64,000 nucleotides of DNA from Malania oleifera. Taxonomy: Eukaryota; Streptophyta; Magnoliopsida; Santalales; Ximeniaceae. Position numbers and translations under genes: made by a program. The DNA lies in NCBI RefSeq assembly GCF_029873635.1, contig NC_080422.1, positions 58,253,889 to 58,317,888 on the forward strand, given 5' to 3'. Each line of letters opens with the position of its first letter. Position 1 is the first letter of the stretch. Below are positions 1 through 11,296 of the stretch, piece by piece. The notes under the pieces were generated by a model, which searched no databases, had not been told where the DNA came from, and was given only the letters and a program-made list of their open reading frames with translations.

Positions 1-1513
1 ACTCTCGAGGTGTGTGTGATGTGTGTGATTTAATACACCTAAGACGCCAGTGGACACCTACAGAACGGTCGCTTTGACTCGGCCTAACTAGTATACCCTC
101 AAGAACACTCAAAGAAAATGGGTTCACTCATCATACGTGAGGAGTGTCGCGATCAAACATCCCACATATTAAAAGGAACAACGCTAAGTATATGGAGTGG
201 ACTAGTCTGGAAAGGATCTAGCCTATCTATGAGGTGTCGGGTTCTTCACCCTAGCATCTTCTCACCTACTCGCCATATCCAACTGAGACCACCCTAGATC
301 AACTTACTCACAAACTTGTCATGAATGCATCTGAGGCATTAATCAGTTGAAGAATCTTCATACGTGGAAAATATGTGTCGTCCTTGACTTTTTGTGATAT
401 GTATTTGGGCCGGCATTGACATTTCATTTCATGCGCATGTGTATTGTTTATTCTTTTTTTTCCTGCTCATTCTTTATTTTCTGTATTTTCTTGAGCAATA
501 AGGACAATATAACACTTCTTTTGTAATCTTCAAACAATCAATGGGAATTGACCTCGAATAGGAGTTCATGAATTAAGTCTATCTCTAGGGGTGGCTTAGC
601 CTTCACAGCTTGAGTAGGGTACAAGACCTAGGTTTCTATCTCCCCACTAGGTGTCACCTCTAGGCTAGCAAATCAAAACATAGACTAGTGTACAAAGGAA
701 TCATCCAGAAAAAGAGAATTGAGTTCCATGAACTCTGATTTGATATTAACGCTCAAAAGGGCGATAAATAGCTCAAGGATATCTCACAAGGTGTCATAGT
801 CGCCACGGGTGTTCTCTAATGCTCACAGAAACCCTAAGTGCAATGAATCACGTGAATATGTTTATTCAACCTCGTGAGATGCCATGTAAATATAGGAAAT
901 TATATAGCCAAATTAACACGAATGTACTACCAATCGATTCTTCATGGAGTCATAAGATCATATAAAGAGAAAACTACGCATGATTGACTCAAGTGTGTAA
1001 TTCGTAAGTTATATGCAAGTATGCGAAGGGTATACAAAGTGTTAAGCATGACATAGTGCAATGTAATTCCTCAGTGCTCCTCCTTTCTTTCTCTCTCTTT
1101 TTGATTTTTTGATTTTTTTTTTAAACCCAGTACGTGTACGTGCACAGTGTCACATGTGAATGCTCATCCCCCCCAACTAAAGTGGATCATTGTCCTCAAT
1201 GTGAAAGCATAGGAGAAATAGAAAATACTGTGCACGGGAAAAGTAAGGCATACCTGAGTGGCGAAATAATGGAAAACAAATATCGAACTATGAGAAAATA
1301 GACCTGAAAACTAACTAAAAATAAAATAAGATAAAATAAAAGGAAAATAAGGGAAAGAAAAACATCACAATTGTCTTGGTGGAGGCTCTGGAGGAATTTC
1401 GTCTGGTGGCCGCAGGTCTATAAATTGCACTGGCGGTTATCCAAATTTAAGCCGCCACAGTGGATCAGTCTTCATACCTGCACGAAAATCAACCTCAAAT
1501 GAATTAATGCGTG
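1..1513 (-). other. Non-coding 3' internal region of the gypsy-type element
   Basis: No reading frame longer than about 60 codons is worth calling here. On the minus strand the stretch continues from the gag stop, passes the GAGGACAATG and poly-G tract near 1200-1168, and runs as AT-rich sequence to the window edge. No copy of the LTR seen at 3176-4683 occurs here, so the 3' LTR must lie further left. Confidence 0.5.
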
Positions 1514-3052
1514 TCAAAGTACCAAATAATTTGTGTGCAAGTCAACCCTCGTGTGTGGATAAGAAAGGTCTTTATTCAACATTGTGTCTCGGAAATGTGC
1601 TTCTTTACAAACTAACGTGTGATGGGAAGTTATTGGAGCAATTACATGTAGTTCTTCAAAAGCATTAACATTAAAAGTTTTACCTGATTCTTTGAAAATT
1701 ATATGCTCACCAGACTGGTCATCCTCTTTATCGGGTGTACATATCATCATACCACGGCAAGAGTCTGCCTCCACATTAAGCTCCTTAACATCTGATTCAG
1801 GTGGGAGTGACGGTTTCACGGTTTCTGAGCTCGGAGTATGAGGTACCATAGGTTGGTACTCCGTATGAGTATCAGTCTCCTCATCAACTAACTGCTCTGT
1901 TTCTGGCCCCGTTTCCTCTGATTTTTCTCTGACCTCTTCTGGTTCAGCCGTGACTTTTGGTGCTAGGACAACTGCTTGTCCGACGATGAGCATCTCAGGT
2001 TGGGGAAATTCTTTCTCGCTTCTTAAAGTGATGGCGGTCTCTGCTGCCTCAAAGAGATCATCGTGCATTTGTTGTTGTGGTTGCTGGTACTCTTGAGGAC
2101 TAAGCTGAGGTTCCACGGGCAATTCTTCATTTTCTAAGATGTCCAACTGCGTGCTTATTACATTAATGGTATCCCGAAATTCATTATTATGATCGACTTG
2201 AGTTTGCATGAATTGTTGGAGCATGTTCGCCATCTGTGTTATGCTATCCTTGAAAAGGTCTGATGACGTACAGCTCGGAGAGATCTGTTGTGGCTGATAT
2301 TGAGGCGGAGGGTTGTTTGGGCAGTTTGGTGGTTCATATGCATCACCACCACTAATTGTGCTGATAGGGTGTGCAGTCATAGGTGCTTGAGTGTATCGTG
2401 TGTTGTACTGTGGGACATTGTCAGCTAAGTAATCAAAGAATGATAATACCTTATCTGGATCCTCGCTGACGGGCTCTCCATTAGACATAGTCTGGACAAA
2501 ACACTTGCAATCAGGGGTAAGAGCAGTATAAAAATAATCAGCTAACCTCCATGAGTCAAACCCGTGATGTGGGCAAGTACTTAGCAGATCCTTGAATCGT
2601 TTCCAGCAAGCCCGAAATGTCTCGTCATCCTGCTGCAAAAAATTAAGAATCTATTCCTGCAAAAATTGAGTTTTCTGTGAGGGACAAAATGCATGCAGGA
2701 ATTCACGCTCCATATCAACCCAATTAATGATAGAGTGAGGTCTCAAGGAATGAAACCAGATCAGTGCCCTATCCTGCAAAGTAGCAAGAAATAAATTCAA
2801 TCGAATAGATTCATCAGTTTTAGCATGAGAGAAAAACATGTTGCAGGTTAATTCAAACTCTGCTAAGTGCTGATATGGGCACTCAGATTCCGTCCCGTAG
2901 AACTCGGGTAGCAATGACGTCCTTCCGCGCTGCATCATGAAATTAAGCTCGTCATAAGGCAAAACAGTGGAAGAGGATGCAGTGGCATATTCAAGCTGCA
3001 AAAAATCCATTATCGTGCGCGGTGCAGGTGCAGCCATATTTTCAAAACTCAA
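1514..3052 (-). pseudogene. gypsy-type gag, broken by one in-frame stop
   Basis: Gag is the structural protein of the retrotransposon particle. Two segments, 3052-2651 and 2638-1514, lie in the same frame and are separated only by a TAG at 2650-2648, so together they form one gag frame of about 510 codons. The first part holds the retrotransposon-gag core (TLQDRALIWFHSL, then WVDMEREFLHAF). Just after the stop the core continues with QQDDETFRACWKRFKDLL and CPHHGF, which is typical of plant Ty3/gypsy gag. The C-terminal half is rich in Pro, Gln and Glu with no recognisable domain. No CCHC zinc knuckle, protease, integrase or RT follows. The protein is not made as one piece unless the TAG is read through. 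Confidence 0.8.
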
Positions 3053-3151
3053 AATTTTTTCTGTTTTTCTTTTATGCTTTTTTTTTTTTTGCTTTTCATA
3101 AAACTAATAAAAATGACGGGGAAAATGCAAAATTGAGACTAAGAACAACAT

Positions 3152-3169
3152 TCCCCAGCAACGGCGCCA
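3152..3169 (-). other. Primer-binding site (tRNA-Asp type)
   Basis: The minus strand reads TGGCGCCGTTGCTGGGGA, which matches the complement of the plant tRNA-Asp 3' end with one mismatch. It lies 6 bases from the LTR end at 3176 and about 100 bases upstream of gag, the expected position for priming minus-strand DNA synthesis. Confidence 0.8.
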
Positions 3170-3175
3170 AAAACT

Positions 3176-3816
3176 TGACTCACTCGAAAAATGAGCAGTT
3201 CGAAAGCTATCCCAAGTATAGGAGTTCTATCGTGTAATATTAAGCTCAAGGGCTAGATCGTCTCCTCAGGGAATGCGTTTTAATCTCAGATTTTACTTTC
3301 TTCCAATCGAAATTAAAAAGGTACTGAACTCAGTTCAGATTCGGGTTTTCAAAATTGTGGAGACTTAAATGAAAACACAAATTAAAGTCACACAATGGAA
3401 ACTAAACTAGACACATACTAAAAAAAAAAAAAAACCGAACCTACTAAAAATCGAACCTTTAGCACAATTAAGAGATCAAATCAAGACTCGCAATTTAAAT
3501 GCAAACATGAATTCAACGGAAATTTAAAAAACGTAAACAATAACGGAACACAATAAAAACACAACCTTTACTAATCATAGACCCTAACTAAATCGAATTT
3601 CGACAAAAAAAAATATCTAAATTTAATTAAGAATGTTAAATTAAAATAACTATCAATTAGATAAACAAAGAGATTATTTTAACAATAATGGAATACCCAA
3701 CATTACTCAACTTAAACAAAAAGAAAGAAAACTCCAATAACATTAAAAAAAAAAAACTAAACTTTCTTCAATATTCCAAGATTCAAAGAAAAGTAAATAA
3801 AAGAAAGAAAGAAAGG

Positions 3817-3853
<37 letters not shown>

Positions 3854-4683
3854 ATCCACGGAGCCGTGGCAGCAGCTGCGGCTGTGTGTGAGTTGGTTCG
3901 CAGCTGTGGCATAAAGCAAGGAACAGCGGGAGAGTGGCTCACGGATCTTCTGGTGCTGTTGGCGGCCGCCGGAGAGAGCAACAAAGTACAGCAGGAGCTT
4001 TTTGTGCTGCGGCAACAATGGGCAAAAGAGGTTTGAGCGAGAGAGATAGGGATAAAGGGAAGGAGAAAAGAGAATAGAGAAAAAAGAAAGAGAGCAAAGC
4101 AGAATTTAAAAAAACAAAAAAAAAAACAAACTAAAGAAGAAGAAGAAGAAGAAGAAGAAGAAGAAGGAGAATAGGAGAATGGGGAAGAGGAGAATGGGGA
4201 GCCTTGGGGGCTGCCTACGCAGGAAGAGGAAGAGAAGGGTTAAATAGGATAGGGGGGAAAGCCCTAGACCCGGATAGGAGACCCGACCCGGCAACTTGAC
4301 CCAATTGGAGTTGACCCGAATTGCTATATTTTTTCATTTTTTTCATTCTCTGTTCATCGCAAATCTGACTCTTCTAGAGCTCGTATCTCACAAAACTCAA
4401 AACACAAAAGTTGTAGATAATCCGTTTTTCTTTCAATTTGAATCGTCTCGATCGAAGCTTGGACGGAAAAGTTATGTATAAAATACAAACAGGTGTTGGT
4501 TTGGTTCCTGGGAATTTTCCCGCGACAAAAAAATACCAAAACTTCATAAATAGTGCAATAAAGTTCAAGAATGATGATTTTGGCACTTTATTAAAATATT
4601 GGACAATTTTGGACATTTAATTAAAAATATAAACCGTAAAACCCAGGTTAAACATCCAATTACGCAGTTTTGACGCGTAATCA
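3176..4683 (-). repeat. 5' LTR of the gypsy-type element
   Basis: On the plus strand it begins TGACTCACTC next to the PBS and ends in ...GCGTAATCA at 4683, after which copia gag coding resumes. The length is 1508 bp with TG/CA ends. The right end is inferred from the sequence change and the CA dinucleotide; the matching LTR is outside the window. It holds purine microsatellites (GA)n at 3821-3848 and (GAA)n at 4135-4167. A TATTTAA on the minus strand near 4240-4250 could be its TATA box. Confidence 0.6.
3821..4167. repeat. (GA)n and (GAA)n microsatellites inside the LTR
   Basis: A pure GA run lies at 3821-3848 and a GAA run at 4135-4167, with other purine-rich sequence between them. Short frames coding poly-Ser/Leu or poly-Phe through these runs are artefacts of the repeats. 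Confidence 0.9.
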
Positions 4684-5040
4684 GATAGCTCCAAAATTGT
4701 TTTAAAATTCACTGAGGGCAAACAAAAATTTGAAAAACTACTTGATGCCCAGAGGAATTCTCTAAGTAAAGAGGGTCTAGGTTTTAATGGCATTGAGAAT
4801 GTTAGATTACCTAATCTTTACTTGGGACATTTCACACGTGAATCAAAATCTCAAGTCCCACATAAAGATCCTAAGTGTAGAATGAAATGTTTTAAATACA
4901 AACAAATTGACCATATTCAATTTGATTGTCCACTTAGAAATAAGCATGCGAAAATCAGAAAAGTATGGGTAGTTAAAGGTGATCCAGCTACTAACCCTCG
5001 CGGACCCAACAAAATTTGGGGACCAGCATCAGTTACTTAG
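4684..5040 (+). pseudogene. copia gag C-terminal part with damaged zinc knuckle
   Basis: The frame starts abruptly at the junction with the gypsy-type LTR and reads FTEGKQKFEKLLDAQRNSLS, typical of the coiled-coil tail of Sirevirus gag. The knuckle near 4885-4940 reads C-FK-Y-KQID-H-IQFD-C, so the second Cys of CX2CX4HX4C has become Tyr and nucleic-acid binding would be impaired. The tail ends with a GPNKIWGP motif, which in related elements leads straight into protease. Here a TAG closes the frame at 5040. Confidence 0.7.
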
Positions 5041-5046
5041 TCTATT

Positions 5047-5620
5047 TTGCAGGTTTTTTTAAGATCGTCCTCCTCCAAGGGCAGGTGGTACCTGGATAGC
5101 GGGTGCTCACGACACATGACCGGTGACAAGGTAAAATTTGTGTCAATCATTCCCAAGGATGGAGGATATGTGACGTTCGGCGACAATGCAAAGGGATGCG
5201 TCATCGACGTTGGTAAGGTTGGTAAGGATCCTTCCCTTGTAATTGATAATGTTTTATTAGTTGATGGGCTAAAGCATAATTTGTTGAGTATAAGTCAATT
5301 GTGTGATAAAGGATATAAGGTATCATTTGAAAATGATAAATGCATAGTTGAAAGTAAAACATACCATAAAGTGCTCTTTACTGCAGATCGCCATGAAAAT
5401 GTTTACACTACAGCTTTTGATAACTTAGCTCCACAATAATTAACTTGTTTTTCTACAATAAATGAAGCTAGTTGGTTATGGCATAGGAGCTTAGGACACG
5501 CTAGCATGGACTTATTGTCAAAACTAGTAAGAAAAGAATTAGTAAAAGGCTTGCCTAAAATGTCGTTTGTAAAAGATAAAATTTGTGATGCATGTCAAAT
5601 GGGTAAGTAAAAAAAAACTA
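5047..5620 (+). pseudogene. copia protease and GAG-pre-integrase segment
   Basis: The aspartic protease active site is visible as WYLDSGCSRHMTG near 5083-5120, with the D-S-G triad intact, followed by GGYVTFGDNAKG and LLSISQLCDKGYKVSF. A stop (TAA) after AFDNLAPQ at 5437-5439 cuts the frame. The GAG-pre-integrase motif WLWHRSLGHASMDLLSKL resumes at about 5475, followed by the zinc-site region CDACQMGK. In a live element this polyprotein would be cut by the protease; here it cannot be made whole. Confidence 0.75.
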
Positions 5621-5639
5621 GTTTTAAGAAAAAGAAATT

Positions 5640-6480
5640 TATATCTACCACTAGACCACTTGAAATGCTTCACTTGGATTAATTTGGTCCTAATTCTATG
5701 CAAAGTTTTGGTGGTAAATCATATGCTTTTGTCATTGTTGATGACTTTTCTAGATTCACATGGGTGTTATTTCTTTCACATAAAAATGAATTATGTGAAT
5801 AGTTTACCAAGCTTTGTAGGAGAATTCAAAATGAAAAGGGCAATAAAATAACTCATATAAGAAGTGATAGAGGCACGGAATTTAAAAATGAAGGCATAGA
5901 AAATTATTGTGACCTAGAGGGCATATCACATAACTTTTCGGCACCTAGGACCCCTCAACAAAATGGTGTGGTAGAAAGAAAGAATTGGTCATTTCAAGAA
6001 ATGGGTAGAACTATGCTGAATGAACATAACTCACCTAAATATTTTTGGGCCAGAGGCCATAAATACTGCTTGTTATGTCATGAATAAGGTGTTGATTAGA
6101 CCATCACTTAATAAAACCCCTTATGAATTATGGAACAACAATAAACCTAATATTTCCTATTTTCATGTGTTTAGTTGTAAATGCTTTGTGCTTAGGGATA
6201 ATGAACACCTAGGGAAATTTGACTCTAAATTAGATGAAGGTATTTTCCTAGGCTATGCTCTTAATAGTAAAGCATATAGGGTTTTCAATAAAAGAACATT
6301 GACTATCATTGAATCTATCCATGTTGTCTTTAATGAATCTAATCCATTTTCTAAGAAAGATGATGAAGATGATATTGATGTTAGAAAATGCTTAGACAAG
6401 TTATCTATTGAAAAATAATGCAAGTGAAAATTCAGAAGTGAATGATAAATCATCTGAAGATAATGACAATGAAAGTGAAA
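5640..6480 (+). pseudogene. copia integrase segment, frameshifted
   Basis: Integrase catalyses insertion of the cDNA copy. The core is recognisable by SYAFVIVDDFSRFTWVLF, RSDRGTEFKN (second catalytic Asp), and PQQNGVVERKN (catalytic Glu) at about 5720-5985. Stops occur after the first Asp region and at 5800. A frame change near 6045 (ARGH in place of the usual AEAINTA) leads into a continuing frame with NKTPYELW and KCFVLRDNEHLGKFD. The C-terminal part carries an acidic linker before RT. Confidence 0.75.
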
Positions 6481-6629
6481 TTTAGGAGTTGCCTAGAGAT
6501 TAGAAATTCATTAGGAACCATCTTGTAGATCAAATCATAGGTGAACCATCTTGTGGTGTAACCACAAGATCTTCCTTGAAGAACCTAGTGAGCCATTCTG
6601 CTTTCTTGTCCCAAGAAGAACCTAAAAAT

Positions 6630-8118
6630 ATTAAAGAAGCCATAGAAGATGAGTCTTGGGTGATGTCCATGGAAGAAGAACTTAGTCAATTTGAAAGAAA
6701 CAGAGTGTGGACCCTAGTTCCTAGGCCTAATGATCATATGATTATTTGAAATAAATGGGTATACAGAAATAAGAAAGATGAGAATGGGGTAGTAACTAGG
6801 AATAAGGCTAGACAAGTTACCCAAAATTATAATCCTATGTTCCTGTTGCTAGGTTAGAAGTCATTCGTATGCTACTTTCTTATGCCGCTTTTAAAAATTT
6901 TAAATTGCTTCAAATGGATGTTAAAAGTGCTTTTTTAAATGACTATATCAATGAAGAAGTTTATGTAGAACAACCACACGATTTTGAAAATCATAAATAT
7001 CCAGATCATGTTTACCGGTTGTCTAAGGACTTGTATGGATTGAAAAAAGCTCCTAGAGCTTGGTATTAGAGGCGCAGTAGTTTTCTTCTAGAAAATAGGT
7101 TTACCCGTGGCAAGATTGACACTACACTCTTCATCAAATCCAAAAATGATGATATGCTCCTGGTTCAAATTAATGTTGACGATATCATTTTTGGAGCAAC
7201 CAATGATGAGTTGTGTAATGAGTTTGCCAAATGCATGCAAAGTGAATTTGAAATGAGCATGATGGGTGAACTTAGTTTCTTTTTAGGGCTACAAATTAAA
7301 CAAACTGAATATGGAACTTTCATATGCCAATCTAAATATGTCAGGGACTTTCTAAAGAAATTTAATATGGAAGATTGTAAAATTCTTGGTACCCCTATGA
7401 GTTCTTCCATTAAACTTGATAAAGATGAGCAAACGGTGACATGAAATTATATCATGACAGGATTGGGAGTCATCTATATCTCACTGCTAGCAGGCCTGAT
7501 ATTATGTTTAGTGTGTGTATGTGTGTTAGGTTTCAGGCTGCTCCTAAGGAATCTCATCTAATAGAGGTTAAACGAATCCTTAGGTATCTAGTTGGAACTA
7601 TAGACTTAGGACTATGGTACCCTAAGCATACTACCTTTGAGATTGTGAGTTATACTGATACTAACTTTGTCGGTAGTAAGGTTGATAGAAAGAGCACTAG
7701 CGGCACTTGTCACTATTTAGGACAATCTCTCATTTCTTGTTTCTTCAAGAAACAAAACTCAGTTGCCTTATCCACAGCCAAAGCAAAATATATTGTGGCT
7801 AGAAGTTGTTGTGCTCAAACTCTTTATATGAAACAACAATTTATGGATTTTAGATTGCACTATGATACAGTACCGATTAAATGTGATAATACTAAGGCAA
7901 TCAACATCTCTAAAAGTCCTATCTCACATTCATGAACTAAACACATTGAAATTATACATCACTTCCTTCGTGATCATGTGCAAAAAGGGGATGTAGCTCT
8001 TGAGTGTTTATGCACTAATGAGCAGTGGGCGGACATTTTCACTAAACCACTTCCAGAAGATAAGTTCATAACAATTAGATGTGAATTAGGTCTCATGCAT
8101 AGTAGAGATGCTTCCTAG
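6630..8118 (+). pseudogene. copia reverse transcriptase and RNase H segment
   Basis: RT motifs are clear: MDVKSAFLN at about 6915, LYGLKKAPRAWY at about 7035 (followed by a stop), and FFLGLQIKQ at about 7280. The catalytic box reads INVDD at about 7170, where copia RT has YVDD, so the conserved Tyr is lost. RNase H motifs follow: DRKSTSGTCHYLG at about 7685, VALSTAKAKY, and the terminal ADIFTKPLPEDKF near 8030. Stops at 7067-7069, 7441-7444 and 7935 break the frame. This is the end of pol; no further ORF follows before the LTR. Confidence 0.8.
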
Positions 8119-8628
8119 ATATTTCATAGTTTGCATAAATTCAGGGGGTGCTTTCAAATAATTTTAAAAGTCTAACAACTAATATAACTATTGATATCTT
8201 TTATTGGCTTAGACTTTGTGAAAATTGATTATGTTTTGTAATGCATAATTATTGTATCTACTGCCTAATGATGTTTGTATTTATGTTTTATATTTTAATT
8301 ATACCGGAACTATTTGAGTTGAGTAGTTGCAGATAAATTATTAGATCTTAAAACTCAAACGCCATGCTGCCAAAATTTTTTAAAAAAAAAAATTCCAATC
8401 TTATTATGTATATAAATGATTCATACCCAATACCTTTGACTATGTATGTTCGTAGCCCTTTTTGCTATTGCTGAAAGGGGGAGATGAAGAGGCAAAAATC
8501 GGGTTGCACTTAAGAAAAATTATCTGTATTGACAAACTTGTACAAAATGCACATTGTTAGGGGGGAGCCTTTTAAGGCAATATCCTTTTTTTGCATGATA
8601 TATTTGTCATCATCAAAAAGGGGGAGAA
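8119..8628 (+). other. Post-pol spacer with several polypurine tracts, no ORF
   Basis: This 510-base stretch holds repeated G-rich purine tracts (TTCAGGGGGTGC at about 8142, GAAAGGGGGAGATG near 8475, TAGGGGGGAGCC near 8560 and the terminal AAAAAGGGGGAGA before 8629). The last one is the probable primer for plus-strand synthesis. Unlike the elements at 11297-29718 and 18741-28067, there is no accessory ORF and no palindromic box array here. Confidence 0.65.
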
Positions 8629-9710
8629 TGTTGACCTTATAGGTCACCCGGTTTTGATAATGACGAATACTTGTTGTATTTGATGGATGTTTGAGGATAT
8701 GTGCACGTATACAATTGGAAAATCAAAATGATGGCACAAGAAGTAAAAGTAGAAGTTGAAGGCCCTAAAGACTTTATTTGTGATGAATTTAAATTCATTA
8801 TTCATTATGGGTCTGTAATAGTAAATAGGATCTGGGTTGTAATAATCATATGCATCACTTGTATGATATGATAGATAAGCTCAAACAAAAAAGACCTAGA
8901 ATGACCCTAGGACACTCATACATGCACAAACATATATGCTTATATGGATAGGGTGATTGGATAAAGAAATAGAACTGAAATGCATTAAAAATGCATGTTT
9001 GGTCGATCATACTTCACAAGTACAAATTTGTCGGTCGAACGAACCGGTCACCGAGTCAACAGTTTGACCATTGCATGGTCCACCGAATCCTGCCCATTGG
9101 TCGACCAAACTCTCTCCCAATCAACAGTTGGACCACACAGCCGACCGCACCTATTGTTTAAGCCAACCACTTGGTCGACCGAGTTCACACATGTGTTTGG
9201 CCAACCACCCGGTCGACTGAACAACTTAGTTCAAATCCACACGGTGCACCGAACCACGCAAAAATTGAAAAATTGCCTTGGAACCTTGTTGTTTGGTCGA
9301 TCGAACTTCCAAATCAAATTTTACCTGGTCGACAGAACTTGGACACTTGGTCAACCGAACCTCACCTTCAGTTGACCGGTGCTCTTGGGTTGCCTTATTA
9401 TTTTTACCGCAATTAAAATATTTAAACAGGGTTAATTGGCTTTAAAATGTTTTAAAATAAAATTAATAATTCTCTATGTATCCTTGATGGCTATAATCAA
9501 GGGGTAGTCAATATATACTCCCTTATTTGAAAGGATTAGCATCATATTAACAAACTTGATTAGTGAAAATTCTATAAATTCCAAAATCTTTCTCACTCAC
9601 TTCCAAGCATCCTACACTCATACTTACCTTGCCATATTTCCAAAAATTCGTTTGTAAGTGTGAATTAAGTGTTCTTGTCTTGTAGATTTGCTCTCTCCAA
9701 TTTGTAATTG

Positions 9711-9753
<43 letters not shown>

Positions 9754-10752
9754 TGAGAGCAAGGCCTCAAGTTATCTTAGGAGACTTTATCAATAAGTCT
9801 TTCCTAAAAAGACTTTACTTGAGCTTCTGAGTATTGCACTACTATTGCAATATCTTAAGGAGTTCTCATTCAATTTTGGTTGCTAAAAAATCTTCATATC
9901 ATTTTCAAATATCTCGTGTGTTACATTTTGATAAAAATTCTTGAATAGATATTTGCTTATGTTCTAAAGATCTTTGTTACAATATTTTTTATTAGCATTA
10001 TCTTTTGAACACAAAGATCAAACCATTTTTGCAAACAAAATTTATATATCTCTTGAGACATATATTTTGAGAAAAATTATTTGTTGATATATCTGAAGTG
10101 TGGCAAATATCTTTGTTTGAGCATAGTGATTGAATATATTGCGTGATACAAAGATCATATTATTTGCACTCTCACGCACTGATTGCGGCGCTTGCATAAA
10201 TATTTGAGAGTAGACATCTTAGACCACATTGAGCTTACTTCATTATATCATTTGGTGGTATTTGTGATTGGCTATATTGGGTACATCTCTGCTTTACATG
10301 AAAGCATAATCACTGTACCATTTGATTGATAAAATATTGTTGTATTACCAGGCGTGGCTTGAGGGGGCGGAAATCAAACCCGGTAAGGATTGAGTGTACA
10401 GATTGAGGTCAGCCCTGTGCTAAATGTCCTGGTTATTTAGGTGTAACTCCATCCATTTAAGTGAGCATTATAGTGGTAATCCTTGTGCTTGTTAGCCAAT
10501 GCGGGGACGTAGGCAATTTTATGAACCTCGATAACACTTTTACGTGTCACTTCTCTTTACTGCTTTCTGGTGCATGTGTATTTAATTAAATTGCGTTATT
10601 TAATTTCTGGTACATATTATAATTGATTTACTTTACTTGCACTAGCTTGACTTTAAGGTTGTGAATATACTACCATTAGGATTTTGACCTAGGGCATTAA
10701 TTTTAAAAATACAAATTCACGGCCCCTTCTTAGGATCACGGTAAAGCTAACA
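8629..10752 (+). repeat. 3' LTR of the Sirevirus-like element
   Basis: It starts TGTTGACCTTATAGGTCA right after the polypurine tract and ends ...GTAAAGCTAACA, giving 2124 bp with TG/CA ends. The start and internal landmarks match the LTRs at 18741 and 25832, so it belongs to the same broad family. It carries the GGTCGACC-type box array (9001-9385), a TATA-like ATATATAC near 9512, and a (TA)n run at 9713-9750. The sequence directly after it (CACCA) would be the right target duplication; the left copy is outside the window. Confidence 0.8.
9001..9385 (+). promoter_or_regulatory. GGTCGACC-type palindromic box array in LTR
   Basis: About ten boxes related to TCGGTCGACCGA lie here 20-60 bases apart, for example at about 9032, 9099, 9172, 9210, 9295, 9329, 9349 and 9372. 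Variants differ mainly by C-to-T or G-to-A at the central CpG. The array lies about 130 bases upstream of the TATA-like site near 9512, a position that suits an LTR enhancer. Function is inferred. Confidence 0.6.
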
Positions 10753-11296
10753 CACCACAAAAGATTGGAGGGTGTGCGGATGATTGTCCCTCACCAAAAG
10801 GGGATACACCAAGATGAGCCATGTGATCTTTAACAAAAGTGTTTAATCTTTTAGCAGCAAGGCTCTGATACCAAATGTGATTTTTGGTGTAATCCCAAGA
10901 AGGGGGGAGGGGAGGGAGGGTAAATTGGTTATTTTAAAATTCTAGGTCAAGTTTATATCCTATTTTGAAAAACAACACCAGTATAACTCAACCTTAATTT
11001 TTTTTAAAAATCTAAAATCCCATAAAAATTTAGGTATATAAATATTTAAAACATATACAATAATCACAATAAATTAAACATAAACATACAAGTGTGAAAA
11101 ATAAATAGTGTAGGGAAAGAGAAGCAAATACAGCAGCAGTTTTTTAAGAGGTTTGGCTATCCCTGCCCACGTCCTCGCCTCAAGCAAACCTGCTTGAGGA
11201 TTTCCACTATCCACTCCTTAACCAAGGCAGAGCTACCTCACACAATCCGCTTCTTTCCAAGGCGAAGCTACCTTTACAATCGCTCCTTATAGAAGG
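10753..11296 (-). mobile_element. 5' end of another minus-strand copia element (LTR end, PBS, gag start)
   Basis: Read on the minus strand, 11296-10876 is the last part of an LTR ending in a C-rich run and TTACACCAAAAATCACA. A tRNA-Met type PBS (TGGTATCAGAGC) follows at 10873-10862, then an ATG at 10822-10820 opening a gag that reads MAHLGVSPFGEGQSS and continues to 10753. There the plus-strand element ending at 10752 interrupts it. The gag start is clearly related to the one at 29284. The rest of the element is expected left of the window. On the right, its LTR is cut by the LTR that starts at 11297. Confidence 0.7.

Larger units (their letters stand above)
1..4683 (-). mobile_element. Ty3/gypsy-type LTR element with gag but no visible pol, 5' half
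   Basis: Read on the minus strand, the order is LTR (4683-3176), a primer-binding site complementary to tRNA-Asp (3169-3152), gag (3052-1514) and then about 1.5 kb with no protease, integrase or reverse transcriptase. About 340 bases past the gag stop comes a GAGGACAATG stretch followed by a run of G (minus strand, about 1200-1168), the kind of sequence that marks the region before the 3' LTR in many plant gypsy elements. This suggests an element that carries gag only. The 3' LTR would lie left of the window. The right end falls in the gag of a copia element, so this one inserted later. The class is inferred from the PBS and gag; the lineage is not certain. Confidence 0.75.
4684..10752 (+). 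mobile_element. Sirevirus-like Ty1/copia element, 3' part
   Basis: It reads in copia order on the plus strand: gag C-terminus, protease, GAG-pre-integrase, integrase, reverse transcriptase, RNase H, several purine tracts and a 2.1-kb LTR. Placing it with Sireviruses rests on the long LTR, the tract CATCATCAAAAAGGGGGAGA just before the LTR and the TGTTGACC start. Its 5' LTR and gag N-terminus are missing because the gypsy-type element inserted at 4683/4684; they should lie left of the window. Its right end abuts the gag start of another, minus-strand copia element at 10753. Stops and frameshifts show that it is dead. Confidence 0.8.

Noticed and set aside
3688-4294. Several frames with Ser/Leu, Arg/Glu or poly-Phe runs
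   Set aside because: They result from the GA and GAA microsatellites of the gypsy-type LTR.
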